64,000 bases of DNA, from assembly GCA_964472545.1 (NCBI GenBank), contig CAYYNP010000005.1:26773-90772 (forward strand), written 5' to 3'. The first letter of the stretch is position 1. Each line of letters begins with the position of its first letter. Both the position numbers and the translations under genes were made by a program. Source of the stretch: CAYYNP01 sp964472545 (GTDB lineage: Bacteria; Planctomycetota; Planctomycetia; Pirellulales; Thermoguttaceae). The notes under the pieces are model-generated. The model did no database searches, was not told the DNA's origin, and was given only the letters and a program-made list of their open reading frames with translations. This document shows positions 1-8,171 of this stretch, one piece after another.

Positions 1-449
1 AGGATCGCATAAGAGAGCCCCGATTCGGCCAACGCCCGTTCGAGCACGGCCTTGCCGCTGAAGTACTCCAACGGGGAATCTTCCGAGGGGTTCGTGATGC
101 TCACGTGTACCACGCGCCGGACACCCGCCGTCTTGGCCGCCTCGAACAGCTTCCGGGTGTTGTCGACGGCCTCCGAGTGGGTGAAGCGTGCCCGGCCGGA
201 CCGCCGGGAGTTGAAGCGGACCCAATAGGTGTTGTACAACACGGCCGCCCCGTGCAGCGACTCGGCCAGCGCCGCCGGATCGTCGAAATTCAGCGGCCGG
301 GCTTCGACCTGCTCGCGCAGCGGGTGCGGCCGATCGGGGGAATTGGTCAGCGTTCGGACACGATGCCCCGCCTCGAGCAGCCGCCGGGCAATGTAGCTGC
401 CGGAGTAACCAAAGGCCCCGGTGACGACGTGCAACTCTCCCTCGTCCAT
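1..449 (-). CDS. NAD(P)-binding sugar epimerase/NmrA-like protein, 3' part outside window
   Basis: About 149 N-terminal residues are visible and the gene runs off the left edge. I start it at the ATG at 447-449 (MDEGELHVVTGAFGYSG). Residues 6-17 form a Rossmann nucleotide-binding loop with the GxxGxxG-type pattern GAFGYSG, and a later VVHVSITNPSEDSPLEYFSGKA segment has the layout of extended/atypical SDR proteins of the NmrA or NAD-dependent epimerase group. These proteins bind NAD(P)H and either reduce or epimerise nucleotide sugars or act as redox sensors; the substrate cannot be told from this fragment. It lies 19 bp downstream of the C45 hydrolase on the same strand, so the two are probably co-transcribed. 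Confidence 0.8.
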   Translation of the reverse strand, partial: MDEGELHVVTGAFGYSGSYIARRLLEAGHRVRTLTNSPDRPHPLREQVEARPLNFDDPAALAESLHGAAVLYNTYWVRFNSRRSGRARFTHSEAVDNTRKLFEAAKTAGVRRVVHVSITNPSEDSPLEYFSGKAVLERALAESGLSYAI

Positions 450-468
450 CGCCGCACTCCAAAGACGA

Positions 469-1635
469 TTACTTCTGGCCGTCCGCGCCGTCTGCCCGCA
501 GCATCGGCCCCAACTCCAAACGCTTCAGCGGCAGCGCCGACGACGGGCACGACCCGACCGCCAGGTGCAGCCTGAGCGAGGCCGGCTCGAAGACCATCGT
601 CTGCACGGTCAGCCGGCCTTGATTGACTTCGTGGAGCTTGGCAGCCACATCGGCAAACGCTACGGTCTCTTGGCCCCAGCACTCTTCCAATTCGCGATAC
701 CGCCGGCACCGCCGGAACACGGCCAACTCTTCGGTGCGGAAGTGGTTCGTGCAGGCACACAACCCTTCTTCGTCGCCGCGTACGGCAACGGTCCGCGGCG
801 TCATCTCCAACACGGCGCAGTTCTCTCGGTCGCAGACCGCCAGATTCAACAGCGTGGTCCGCTCGACCGACCGCAGCAACTTCTCGGCTTCCCCGATCGT
901 GGCACACTCCTCGAGCATCCGCCGAATGCAAAACGCGTAGGGCACGCCCTTGGGATTGAACATCGGGGCGCGGTCGCGGCTGACGACGACCTCGTGCACC
1001 GCCACGCACAGCCCGGCGTCGTTCATGCCCGAGAGACACCCGAACATGCCCGGGTAGCCGATCGACGCAAAGGCATGCTTTCCCTTGGGCCGATGCACCG
1101 TGACCAGGCAGTATTTCTCGATCATCCCCAGCGTGAAGAAATCGAGGTTGCGGCCGAACAGCGGGGCTTTGGTTTCGCTGCGCGCGGCCTCGACCATCAA
1201 CGACGAGCAGCCGAACCCGCCGCGATAGGTGTCGACCATCGTGTTGGCCACCACGCCCAACTCGTGGTCGGTGCCGGCGGCGGCCGCAAAGGCCTTCAAC
1301 TCGTCGCGATAGTCCGGCGGAAACTGCGGCAACAGCGCATGGCCCCGTTCGACCATCTTTGGCCACGTGGCCCCGCGGCCGAACTGCTCCAGCAGACGTT
1401 TCGGATAACCGGAAAGGAATCCCACCGCCTCGGAGGTCAGCGCCGCCTTCTGCCGGCCGATCTCTTCCGGCGTGCCCCGGACGATCAGCACGGGCAGGCC
1501 GTTGATGATCTTCAATTCGCCCCCGCCGATCTGGCGTGCGCGGTACGGCGAGTCGTCTGCAGCGCTGGCCCCGACGACCACCGGAGCCAAGCAGATCAGG
1601 ACGAGTAACTGGGACGCTCTGGGAAACGGACGCAT
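469..1635 (-). CDS. C45-family autoproteolytic acyltransferase/hydrolase, secreted
   Basis: A 388-aa protein with a signal peptide (about residues 1-26, MRPFPRASQLLVL...VGASA). I prefer the ATG at 1635 over the in-frame one at 1677 because AAGGGA precedes it and the signal peptide then begins at the N-terminus. The core has the hallmarks of the acyl-CoA:6-APA acyltransferase-like Ntn hydrolases (peptidase family C45): a GCSSLM segment with the likely nucleophile Cys at about residue 143, followed by FGRNLDF and the GMNDAGLCVAVHEV block. Family members cleave themselves before that Cys and then hydrolyse or transfer acyl-amide bonds; the substrate here is unknown. Family membership is well supported, substrate is not. 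Confidence 0.82.
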   Translation of the reverse strand: MRPFPRASQLLVLICLAPVVVGASAADDSPYRARQIGGGELKIINGLPVLIVRGTPEEIGRQKAALTSEAVGFLSGYPKRLLEQFGRGATWPKMVERGHALLPQFPPDYRDELKAFAAAAGTDHELGVVANTMVDTYRGGFGCSSLMVEAARSETKAPLFGRNLDFFTLGMIEKYCLVTVHRPKGKHAFASIGYPGMFGCLSGMNDAGLCVAVHEVVVSRDRAPMFNPKGVPYAFCIRRMLEECATIGEAEKLLRSVERTTLLNLAVCDRENCAVLEMTPRTVAVRGDEEGLCACTNHFRTEELAVFRRCRRYRELEECWGQETVAFADVAAKLHEVNQGRLTVQTMVFEPASLRLHLAVGSCPSSALPLKRLELGPMLRADGADGQK

Positions 1636-1742
1636 GCGTTGGGTCCCTTCGGCGCGATGTAAGCGGTTGAGTCTCATGGAATTATGGCCCGTGGAACTGC
1701 ATCGGGCAAGCGTAGCACGGCCCCCACTTGCTCACACCCCCG

Positions 1743-2426
1743 CTACGGGACCAGCGCCGCAATCGCCCGGAAAATCAGCCGGGCCACCACGATGTAGGCG
1801 TTTCCCCAGGCCCCCTCGCGAAAGAACTGCACCTCGATGCCCGCCGAGCCCACGAACGGCCGCAGCATCCAGCCCATCTGGATGCCCACGAACATGTAGA
1901 TCACCAGCCACGTCCAGAGCATCCCGCGGTGCTTCGGGTTGTGTCGGATGAGCGGCCGGTAGGCGGCGCGCAGCAGTCCTTGGGCGGCGAAACTGGCCAC
2001 GGCGAACATCATCGCGTTGAACAAGATGGCCAGCGTGTAGTCGTCGCACGAGAGATACCAAACGGCCGTCAGCGGGGCCAGCGCGGCCAGCACGATCGCC
2101 AGCGCCGCCTGGGCCGAGACCAGCGCCCTGACCGCCGCCCCGAAATCGGATCGCAACCCGAACAGACTGTTGAGCACGAAGAAGCTGGGCATCGCGACGG
2201 CCGACGTCGCCAGCAGCAACATCGGCACCTTGATCGCCGCGTAGACGATCTGCAGCGCCCGGCCGTCGGCGATGCCGCGAAAGCTGCCCAGCACGGCCCC
2301 ATACGCCGCGGCGAAGACCACCACGATCAAGACCAGGTGCAACATCTCCCGGCGCGGCCGGGCCGATACGGGCGTGCGTTGGCGTTGCCGCAGCACGTCG
2401 TCGACGCGAAGTAGGAAGCTGACCAT
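1743..2426 (-). CDS. Polytopic membrane protein, paralogue of the upstream gene
   Basis: A 227-aa protein with about five or six hydrophobic segments (near residues 29-47, 66-86, 104-125, 133-155, 172-190 and 210-226). GGAGG lies five bases upstream of the ATG. The C-terminus carries GIQMGWMLRPFVGSAGIEVQFFREGAWGN, which is almost repeated in the neighbour at 2478-3371 (GAQMGWVLRPFIGSPEAEFQWFRQRESNF). The two genes are 51 bp apart and probably form a duplicated operon. I recall similar planctomycete proteins carrying an 'actin-binding WH2' label; I see nothing here that supports an actin-related role. Function unknown. Confidence 0.7.
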   Translation of the reverse strand: MVSFLLRVDDVLRQRQRTPVSARPRREMLHLVLIVVVFAAAYGAVLGSFRGIADGRALQIVYAAIKVPMLLLATSAVAMPSFFVLNSLFGLRSDFGAAVRALVSAQAALAIVLAALAPLTAVWYLSCDDYTLAILFNAMMFAVASFAAQGLLRAAYRPLIRHNPKHRGMLWTWLVIYMFVGIQMGWMLRPFVGSAGIEVQFFREGAWGNAYIVVARLIFRAIAALVP

Positions 2427-2477
2427 GGCAACCTCCGTAACCCCGGTGTCGCATGCGACGCCGAGAAGACGGATATC

Positions 2478-3371
2478 CTAGGAGAAGAGCGCCCCAATCG
2501 CCCTGGCAACCGCCTCGAAGAAGTTCGACTCGCGTTGCCGAAACCACTGAAACTCCGCCTCGGGGGAGCCGATAAACGGACGCAACACCCAGCCCATCTG
2601 CGCACCGACCAGTCCGAACACGATGATCCAACACCCGAACACCTTCTTGACGTGCCGGCCCAACGTATGGTCCGCAATGCGATCCAGCGCCCCGGGCTCC
2701 TCGGCGAGTTCCGGTTCCAGCATCGGCAGAGGAGTCGTCGGGTCGTGGAACGGGACTTCTGGTCCGCCGTCCACATCGGCGGCTTCTGGATCGGAGTCTG
2801 GATCGGGCTCCGCATCGGCGTCGTCCGGCGGAGTGTCCTTTGGCGAATCGGGCCGTTGGGTGGTGCCCAGGGCGATGCCCATCCGGTGCAGCGTCTGCAA
2901 GAGGAACGTCAGCCCGATGACGCCCGACACGGCAAACACCGCGACGTTCAGCAGCACCATGAACGGATAGCTGGTCGTGCTCACCGAGAAGAAAGCGACA
3001 ATTGTCCCCAGCGAGGCGAGCACGGCCAGGTTGACCCCCATCGCCGCGATCAGCAGACGCAAAAGGGCCGGCAGTGTCAGCCGAGAACCGACCAAGGCGT
3101 TGAACACGTACAGCGACGGGAACGTGACCAGCAACGTGAGAAAGAACAACGCCGGCACTTTGAGCATGCTGGACAGAGTCTGCCGCAACTCGGGCTCCTC
3201 GATCCCGAAGATGGCATAGCAGCCCATGCAGATCCCGTAGAGCATTCCCAACACCAACACCACCGCCGCCATTCCCAACGGCTGCACGGCAATCGTCTGC
3301 TCCTGCAAAGCCGAAGGGCGGGTTGCCTCTCCGCGCAGGACACGATCCAGATCTTTGAGCGAACGCAGCAT
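2478..3371 (-). CDS. Polytopic membrane protein with acidic cytoplasmic insert, paralogue of 1743-2426
   Basis: A 297-aa protein counted from the ATG at 3371 (MLRSLKDLDRVLRGEATRP); an in-frame start at 3425 would add 18 residues without a membrane role. Four hydrophobic segments occur in the first 160 residues. They are followed by a strongly acidic linker of about 60 residues (DDADAEPDPDSDPEAADVDGG region) and a last membrane pass that ends in the QMGWVLRPFIGSPEAEFQWF block shared with the downstream paralogue. The acidic linker is absent from the shorter copy, which points to divergence after duplication. The conserved ending suggests a shared partner or a shared fold rather than an enzyme. 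Function unknown. Confidence 0.7.
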   Translation of the reverse strand: MLRSLKDLDRVLRGEATRPSALQEQTIAVQPLGMAAVVLVLGMLYGICMGCYAIFGIEEPELRQTLSSMLKVPALFFLTLLVTFPSLYVFNALVGSRLTLPALLRLLIAAMGVNLAVLASLGTIVAFFSVSTTSYPFMVLLNVAVFAVSGVIGLTFLLQTLHRMGIALGTTQRPDSPKDTPPDDADAEPDPDSDPEAADVDGGPEVPFHDPTTPLPMLEPELAEEPGALDRIADHTLGRHVKKVFGCWIIVFGLVGAQMGWVLRPFIGSPEAEFQWFRQRESNFFEAVARAIGALFS

Positions 3372-3716
3372 GACATGACCCCCCGGTGAATCGGAGTAGC
3401 TTTGCAACGCAAAGCATTCTAGCATGGTTGTTTGGGCAAGTAAAGCAGAATCTGGGGAAATGCCTCGCCAGAGGGGATGGCAGAATGGGCGAAAGTGGCC
3501 GCAAACGACTTTATCGCTTACAATTCAGAGTGTCGCTTGCCCCTGTCGTGGAGCCCCATCCGCTGGAGACGCTGCCGTGGAAATCGTGCTGATTTGCCTG
3601 TTCCTGGTCCTGCTCGCGTTGATCCGCGGCAGTTGCGGCACGTGAGGCTAGTCGACCGCGACTCGGTTCGAGTCCTCCACGCAATCTTCCTCAAAGCGCC
3701 GCAGTCGTTGGTGGCT
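3372..3716. other. Intergenic region, possible 22-aa single-TM micro-ORF
   Basis: This 345-bp gap separates the membrane-protein pair from galE. A GTG at 3577 opens a 22-codon frame (MEIVLICLFLVLLALIRGSCGT, stop at 3643-3645) with GGAG about ten bases upstream and an almost purely hydrophobic product, so a tiny membrane peptide is possible but unproven. A short perfect stem GACTCG/CGAGTC lies at 3660-3674, about 45 bp beyond the galE stop, without a T-run. I see no RNA gene. Confidence 0.2.
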
Positions 3717-4706
3717 TCATGTCGCGTAGCCGGCCGGATGCTCGCGAAACCAGCCCCACGCCGTGGCCACGATCCGGTCGAGTTCGGTGTAATCGGCCGA
3801 CCATCCGAGTTCGCCGCAGATCTTCTCGGCGTTGGCAAACAACACGGCCGGATCGCCGGGGCGTCGGGGGCCGTATTCGATGGGGATGTCGATGCCGGTT
3901 ACCCGACGCGCCGCTTCGACCACCTCGGCAACCGAATACCCCCGGCCGATGCCCAGGTTGTAGAACCGCGCGTCGCCCGGCTGAAGCGCGCCCATCACCG
4001 CCATGTGGGCCGCGATGAGGTCTTCGACGTGGATGTAGTCGCGGATGCAGGTGCCGTCGGGCGTGGGATAGTCGGTGCCGAAGACGGTGACTTTTTCACG
4101 GCGGCCAAGCGCGGCGTGCAGCAGGACGGGAATCAGGTGCGTTTCCGGGTCGTGGTCTTCGCCCAGCGATCCGTCGGCCGCAGAGCCGGCCACGTTGAAA
4201 TAGCGCAGCGCGGCGTAAGAGAACTCCCCGTCGGCCGCGCCGTAGTCTCTTAGCACCCGCTCGACGCACCACTTCGACCAACCGTAAGGGTTGATCGGCT
4301 GCTGCGGCATCGTCTCCACGATGGGCGTCGCTTCCGGCTCGCCGTAGGTGGCGCAGGTGGAACTGAACACCAACCGCTTCACGCCGGCGGTCTGCATCGC
4401 CTTGAGCAGACTGACGGTGCCGGCCGTGTTGTTGTCGTAGTAGATCAGCGGCTCGGTGACCGACTCGCCCACGTAGGCCAGCGCGGCGAAGTGCATTACG
4501 CAGTCGATCGCTTGCTCTCGGAGCACGTCGGCCAGGGCGTCGGTTTGGGCCAAATCGAGCTGCTCGAAGGCGGCCCGCGGGTGGACCGCCTGGCGGTGTC
4601 CGCGGAAGAGGTTGTCGACCGCCACGACCCGATGTCCGGCTTCGATGAGTTGCTTGACGGCGTGCGAGCCGATGTAGCCGGCCCCGCCGGCGACCATCAC
4701 GTTCAT
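3717..4706 (-). CDS. galE: UDP-glucose 4-epimerase
   Basis: A 329-aa cytoplasmic enzyme interconverting UDP-glucose and UDP-galactose in the Leloir pathway. I place the start at the ATG at 4706 because GGAAGGGA precedes it and the NAD-binding loop GGAGYIGSH (residues 7-15) then sits at the N-terminus as in all GalE; a longer frame to 4799 would begin inside an inverted repeat. Catalytic features are complete: SST at 115-117, Tyr141-x3-Lys145 (YGWSK), RYFNVAGS, and the NLGIGRGYSV block near the end. Length and motifs fit bacterial GalE (about 330 aa). It is divergent from rmlD; its pathway partner galT is at 54078-55118, not in the same operon. Confidence 0.95.
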   Translation of the reverse strand: MNVMVAGGAGYIGSHAVKQLIEAGHRVVAVDNLFRGHRQAVHPRAAFEQLDLAQTDALADVLREQAIDCVMHFAALAYVGESVTEPLIYYDNNTAGTVSLLKAMQTAGVKRLVFSSTCATYGEPEATPIVETMPQQPINPYGWSKWCVERVLRDYGAADGEFSYAALRYFNVAGSAADGSLGEDHDPETHLIPVLLHAALGRREKVTVFGTDYPTPDGTCIRDYIHVEDLIAAHMAVMGALQPGDARFYNLGIGRGYSVAEVVEAARRVTGIDIPIEYGPRRPGDPAVLFANAEKICGELGWSADYTELDRIVATAWGWFREHPAGYAT

Positions 4707-4741
4707 TCGATTCCCTTCCGCATGACACTTGAAGCTGCACG

Positions 4742-4824
4742 GCAACGAAAAGGGGACAGGTCCAATTTGTGCGAAGCACCCTTCGGGCCGTTCCGGCAAA
4801 TTGGACCCGTCCCCTTTTCGTTGC
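4742..4824. repeat. Repeat family D copy 1: 28-bp arms flanking a 27-bp loop
   Basis: The left arm begins gcaacgaaaaggggacaggt and the right arm is its near-perfect complement, ending accgtcccc... cttttcgttgc. Related pieces with the aaaagggga(c/t) core occur at 38178-38313 and 61548-61594. The shape and the GGGGACAGG core resemble REP sequences associated with RAYT (tyrosine) transposases; no transposase gene is present in this window. Confidence 0.8.
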
Positions 4825-4962
4825 AGGATTTCGGCGGCACGACGCTAGACATACAATTCGACGTCGCGAAGTGCCGTCTGTCAAGCCCGCCCCACCTCGA
4901 CGCACGTCCCGGCAAGGGCTACACTCGCGTGCAGTACGTGATGACCGTCAGACTAGATTAAC

Positions 4963-5060
4963 GGGTGGCTGGGGGTAAAGCGCAACGGTGCCCCAGGTTG
5001 CCGGCGCTTCCTTAGTCGTGCAAGTTTCTGGGGCACCGTTGCGCTTTGCCCCAGCCACCC
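4963..5060. repeat. Repeat family A copy 1: GGGTGGCTGGGG inverted repeat
   Basis: This 98-bp palindrome opens with gggtggctgggggtaaagcg and closes with cgctttgccccagccaccc. It lies in the galE/rmlD divergent spacer, 90 bp upstream of the rmlD start. Near-identical copies are at 28559-28651 and 52520-52599, a diverged copy is at 43082-43164 and a half copy at 58524-58550. The long stem would form a strong hairpin in RNA or single-stranded DNA. Confidence 0.85.
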
Positions 5061-5151
5061 AACCGCCAATAGCAGGTGGCACACTCGGCCGCCAAGATCG
5101 TTCGAAGGGCCGTCAGCGATCGACTCCCGATCGCCCGTGGAGACAACGACC

Positions 5152-6057
5152 ATGCCGATCCTCGTCACGGGTGCCCACGGGCAATTGGGCGGCGAACTCT
5201 GCCGGCGGCTCGCCCCAGATACGATCGACCCGGACGCGATCGGTGTGGACGTCGATACGCTCGATTTGACCGACGGGGACGCCGTCCGCCGCACGCTGCG
5301 AGAATTGCAGCCGGAGGCGGTGATCAACTGCGCAGCCTACACCCAAGTCGATCGGGCGGAGGCCGAACCCGAGGCGGCTCGGGCCGTGAACGCCGCGGCG
5401 GTCGAGCACCTGGCCGACGCGTGTGCCGAGTTGGAATGTCCCTTGGTTCAGATCAGCACCGATCACGTGTTCGACGGGCCGCCGGACCGCACGCGGCCGT
5501 TTGGCGAGGACGACCGGCCCTCACCGCGAGGCGTCTATGCCGCTACCAAGCTCGACGGCGAACGGGCGGCCGTCCGTTGCGCGAAGCACTTGATCGTGCG
5601 GACCTGTGGTCTCTATGCGCGGCCGTCCAATCGCCCGGCAGAAGAAGATCGGGCACGCAATTTCGTCAAGACGATGCTCCGTCTGGGGGCCGAGCGGGCC
5701 AAGTTGCGGATCGTCGCCGACCAGTTCTGCACGCCCAGCTACGTCCCCCACGTCGCCCGGGCTGTGCTGCTTCTGCTGCAAGCGGCTCGAGCCGGCAGCG
5801 CGGACTGGGGGATCTACCACGTGACAAACCGCGGCGTAACGACCTGGTTCGATTTCGCCGACGAGATCTTTCGCCTGGCGGGGATCGACGTCGTACGGGA
5901 ACCGATCACCACGGCCGAATACGACGCCGCGGCGCCCCGCCCGGCCTACAGCGTGCTAGATACGGCCAAGTATCACGCACTCGGCGGCCCGACCATGCCG
6001 ACGTGGCAGGAAGCGATCGCCGAACGTCTGGCCGAAACCTCGGGAGCCAACCGATGA
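5152..6057 (+). CDS. rmlD: RmlD-like dTDP-4-dehydrorhamnose reductase
   Basis: A 301-aa extended SDR. The start is the ATG at 5152, with GGAG ten bases upstream; a GTG at 5137 would only add METTT. The N-terminal loop is TGAHGQLGGEL (residues 6-16). ISTDHVFDG (101-109) and Tyr129-x3-Lys133 (YAATK) are the diagnostic RmlD signatures, followed by the FCTPSYVPHVA block. RmlD reduces dTDP-6-deoxy-L-lyxo-4-hexulose to dTDP-L-rhamnose for cell-surface glycans. No rmlA, rmlB or rmlC is nearby, so the exact substrate is inferred from family only. Its stop overlaps the next start by four bases (ATGA), so translation of the two is coupled. Confidence 0.85.
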   Translation: MPILVTGAHGQLGGELCRRLAPDTIDPDAIGVDVDTLDLTDGDAVRRTLRELQPEAVINCAAYTQVDRAEAEPEAARAVNAAAVEHLADACAELECPLVQISTDHVFDGPPDRTRPFGEDDRPSPRGVYAATKLDGERAAVRCAKHLIVRTCGLYARPSNRPAEEDRARNFVKTMLRLGAERAKLRIVADQFCTPSYVPHVARAVLLLLQAARAGSADWGIYHVTNRGVTTWFDFADEIFRLAGIDVVREPITTAEYDAAAPRPAYSVLDTAKYHALGGPTMPTWQEAIAERLAETSGANR

Positions 6058-6815
6058 GCGAATCCGCCGGCGGCAAAGTCGCCCTGATTACCGGCAGCGG
6101 CAAGCGCCGCGTGGGAAACGTCGTCGCCCGGGCGTTGGCGGCTCGGGGATATTCGATCGCGTTGCACTACAACCGCTCGGCCGACGACGCCCGGCGGAGT
6201 GTGGCCGAGATCGAGCAGCAAGGAGTCCGGGCGGCCGCGTGGCAGGCCGACGTGGCCGACGAGTTGCAGGTCGACCGGATGATCGACGCCGTATTCGACC
6301 GCTTCGGACGGCTCGACGTGCTGGTCACCGCGGCGGCCGTGTGGGACCCGAAACCGCTGGAGGAAACCACGGCCGAAGACGTCCGGCGCCAGTTCAACGT
6401 CAACGCCCTGGGCACGTTTCTCTGCTGCCGCAAGGCGGGCCTGATGATGGCCGGGCAGCCCCAGGGCGGCGCGATCGTGACCGTCGGCGATTGGGCCATC
6501 GAGCGGCCGTATCTCGACTACGCCGCCTACTTCCTCAGCAAAGGCGCGATCCCGACGCTGACGCGGACCCTGGCCGTCGAGTTGGCCCGGCGCAACCCGC
6601 GGGTCCGCGTCAATTGCGTCTTGCCCGGCCCGGTGATGCTGCACAAGACGCTCTCGGAAGCCGAGCGTCAAGAGGCGATCGCCGGAACGCTCGTGCGGCG
6701 CGAAGGGACTCCCGAACACGTCGGTCAGGCAGTCGTTTCGCTGGTCGAGAACGACTTCGTCACCGGCGTCTGCCTGCCGGTCGACGGCGGCCGGACGATT
6801 GCGGGGGCTTGGTAG
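6054..6815 (+). CDS. SDR oxidoreductase of the pteridine reductase (PTR1/FolM-like) type
   Basis: A 253-aa short-chain dehydrogenase whose start overlaps the rmlD stop. The N-terminal motif TGSGKRRVG differs from the classical TGxxxGxG and fits the TGxxxRxG motif known from PTR1, followed by the PTR1-like HYNRSADDA segment. At the catalytic site the usual Ser is replaced by Asp146 (VTVGDWA), thirteen residues before Tyr159-x3-Lys163 (YFLSK). The Asp/Tyr/Lys trio and its spacing are as in Leishmania PTR1. This supports an NADPH-dependent reductase of a pterin-like or related substrate, although the coupling to an RmlD-like enzyme does not itself suggest pterins. The substrate call is inference. 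Confidence 0.8.
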   Translation: MSESAGGKVALITGSGKRRVGNVVARALAARGYSIALHYNRSADDARRSVAEIEQQGVRAAAWQADVADELQVDRMIDAVFDRFGRLDVLVTAAAVWDPKPLEETTAEDVRRQFNVNALGTFLCCRKAGLMMAGQPQGGAIVTVGDWAIERPYLDYAAYFLSKGAIPTLTRTLAVELARRNPRVRVNCVLPGPVMLHKTLSEAERQEAIAGTLVRREGTPEHVGQAVVSLVENDFVTGVCLPVDGGRTIAGAW

Positions 6816-6879
6816 GCGGTTGCTGGCAAGAGTGTCCGGGGACGCAGCCACGAGAAGTGCCGCATGTGAATCGGATCCT

Positions 6880-6962
6880 CTTGTTGCTCCGCAACCCCGA
6901 CGCTTTTCCGGCAAAGCGCGAGAGGTGGCTGCGACCATTGCGGAAAAGCGTCGGGGCCACCC
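6880..6962. repeat. Repeat family C copy 1: CCCCGACGCTTTTCCG palindrome
   Basis: Arms ccccgacgcttttccg (6895-6910) and cggaaaagcgtcgggg (6941-6956) are perfect complements around a 30-bp loop. A second copy with matching flanks is at 58281-58366. It sits in the 246-bp gap before the next gene, whose remaining bases show nothing I recognise. Confidence 0.8.
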
Positions 6963-7061
6963 GGCAGTTTGGCCGCCTTTCTTGCCACCGCCGGCCATCT
7001 CCGCTACACTCGAACGCGTGGGCCGTTGGTATCCCAGTCACGTCTTGATACAGGGAACGTC

Positions 7062-7718
7062 ATGTCGAGCGAAGCACAGAAGGTCGAAGATCTGTCGAAG
7101 TGGGAATACATGCAGTTGAATCGGAAGACGGAGGAGTATCTGATCAACGACATGAACAAGCTCGGGGAAGAGGGCTGGGAGTTGGTGGCGATCACGCGGC
7201 AGAAGGACGCCAAGTCGGGAATGGGGGCCGGCGTGGCCTGGGTCGCCTTCCTGAAACGGCCCTATACCGGCACGATCGATAGGCACGAAATCGTCAAAGC
7301 GGCGGCCAAGGTCGCCGCGCCGGTTGCCGGCGAGGAGGCTCCGAAAGCTGACGAATCGAGCGAATCGGGCGAATCGGGCGGGTTCGATTTCGATTCCGAC
7401 GCGGCGCTGGCGCCGCCGACCGCGTCGCCGGCGTTTGGGCTGCCCTCTTCGGCGCCGCCTTCGCCCGCCCCACCTTCGCCAGTTCCCTCGCCCTCGATCG
7501 CGCCTCCGCCGATGCCGGGCGGCGATGCGGGCGGCGATGCGGGCGGTGAAACGGGCGCCGACGCACCGCCGTCGGACGAGACCGCCGATGGCGATAGCGG
7601 AACGGAATCTGCCGCTGAGGACGATGCAGACGCAGCGCCGATCGTCGAGGAGCCCGAGGAAATCGAGATCCTTGATGACGACGACGATGACGTCTTCACC
7701 TTCTCCGACGAGAAGTAG
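7062..7718 (+). CDS. DUF4177-like N-terminal domain with long Pro/Ala/Asp-rich tail
   Basis: A 218-aa protein started at the ATG at 7062 (MSSEAQKVEDLSKWEYM). Residues 10-65 (WEYMQLNRKTEEYLINDMNKLGEEGWELVAI) have the pattern of DUF4177-type small domains, where a Trp-Glu-Tyr start and a LGxEGWELV core recur. After about residue 75 the protein becomes low complexity: a Ser/Glu stretch, a PAPPSP-rich stretch, GGDAGG repeats and a very acidic end with a run of six Asp. No signal peptide or membrane segment is seen. The tail may be a flexible, highly charged scaffold. Function unknown. Confidence 0.65.
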   Translation: MSSEAQKVEDLSKWEYMQLNRKTEEYLINDMNKLGEEGWELVAITRQKDAKSGMGAGVAWVAFLKRPYTGTIDRHEIVKAAAKVAAPVAGEEAPKADESSESGESGGFDFDSDAALAPPTASPAFGLPSSAPPSPAPPSPVPSPSIAPPPMPGGDAGGDAGGETGADAPPSDETADGDSGTESAAEDDADAAPIVEEPEEIEILDDDDDDVFTFSDEK

Positions 7719-7721
7719 CGG

Positions 7722-7967
7722 CTAGCGGCCGCCGCGGCGCCTATTGAAGGCACGCAGGGTGTTGCCGACGATGTGGCCCGGCCGGTTGGGCCGCTGCAAC
7801 AGCGGCATGCTGCGGATCGAAGTGCGAGAAACGGTGGCGCGGCGGACGGGAGTCGCCGTGCTGCCGGTCGAAGTGGTACTCTCCCCGTCGGCGCGGGCCG
7901 CGGCGGCCCCACCCAAGATCATCAGCCCACCTACGACACCCACACCAATCAGTCGGCGAATACTCAC
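7722..7967 (-). CDS. Small secreted protein, Arg-rich C-terminus
   Basis: An 81-aa protein. The GTG at 7967 is chosen because GGGAG lies seven to eight bases upstream and the product then starts with a clean signal peptide (SIRRLIGVGVVGGLMILGGAAAARA, residues 2-26). The mature part has a Ser/Thr-rich stretch and then TPVRRATVSRTSIRSMPLLQRPNRPGHIVGNTLR and ends RAFNRRRGGR. The strongly basic mature peptide could bind nucleic acid, polysaccharide or membrane. It converges on the previous gene with only three bases between the stops. I recognise no family. Confidence 0.5.
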   Translation of the reverse strand: MSIRRLIGVGVVGGLMILGGAAAARADGESTTSTGSTATPVRRATVSRTSIRSMPLLQRPNRPGHIVGNTLRAFNRRRGGR

Positions 7968-8171
7968 GATCTTCGCTCCCGGCAAAGAAACACAGACTTC
8001 TCCATGCGCGCCACGGGTCGGGGCGCGGGGTGCCGCCGTGGCCCCTGGAAAGTATAGGTGACGAAGCGGCGCGGCGCGGAATCTGCGCGGCTTTTTTCGC
8101 GGCAAAGAGACCGGAAGAAGACGCTGCGTTGCATCAGCCTACAAACTCTGCCCCGTCACGCCTGCCAGTTG

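Noticed and set aside
3660..3674. GGTTCGAGTCC looks like a tRNA T-arm
   Set aside because: The bases form a simple GACTCG/CGAGTC hairpin, and no acceptor or anticodon stem pairs with it at the right distance.
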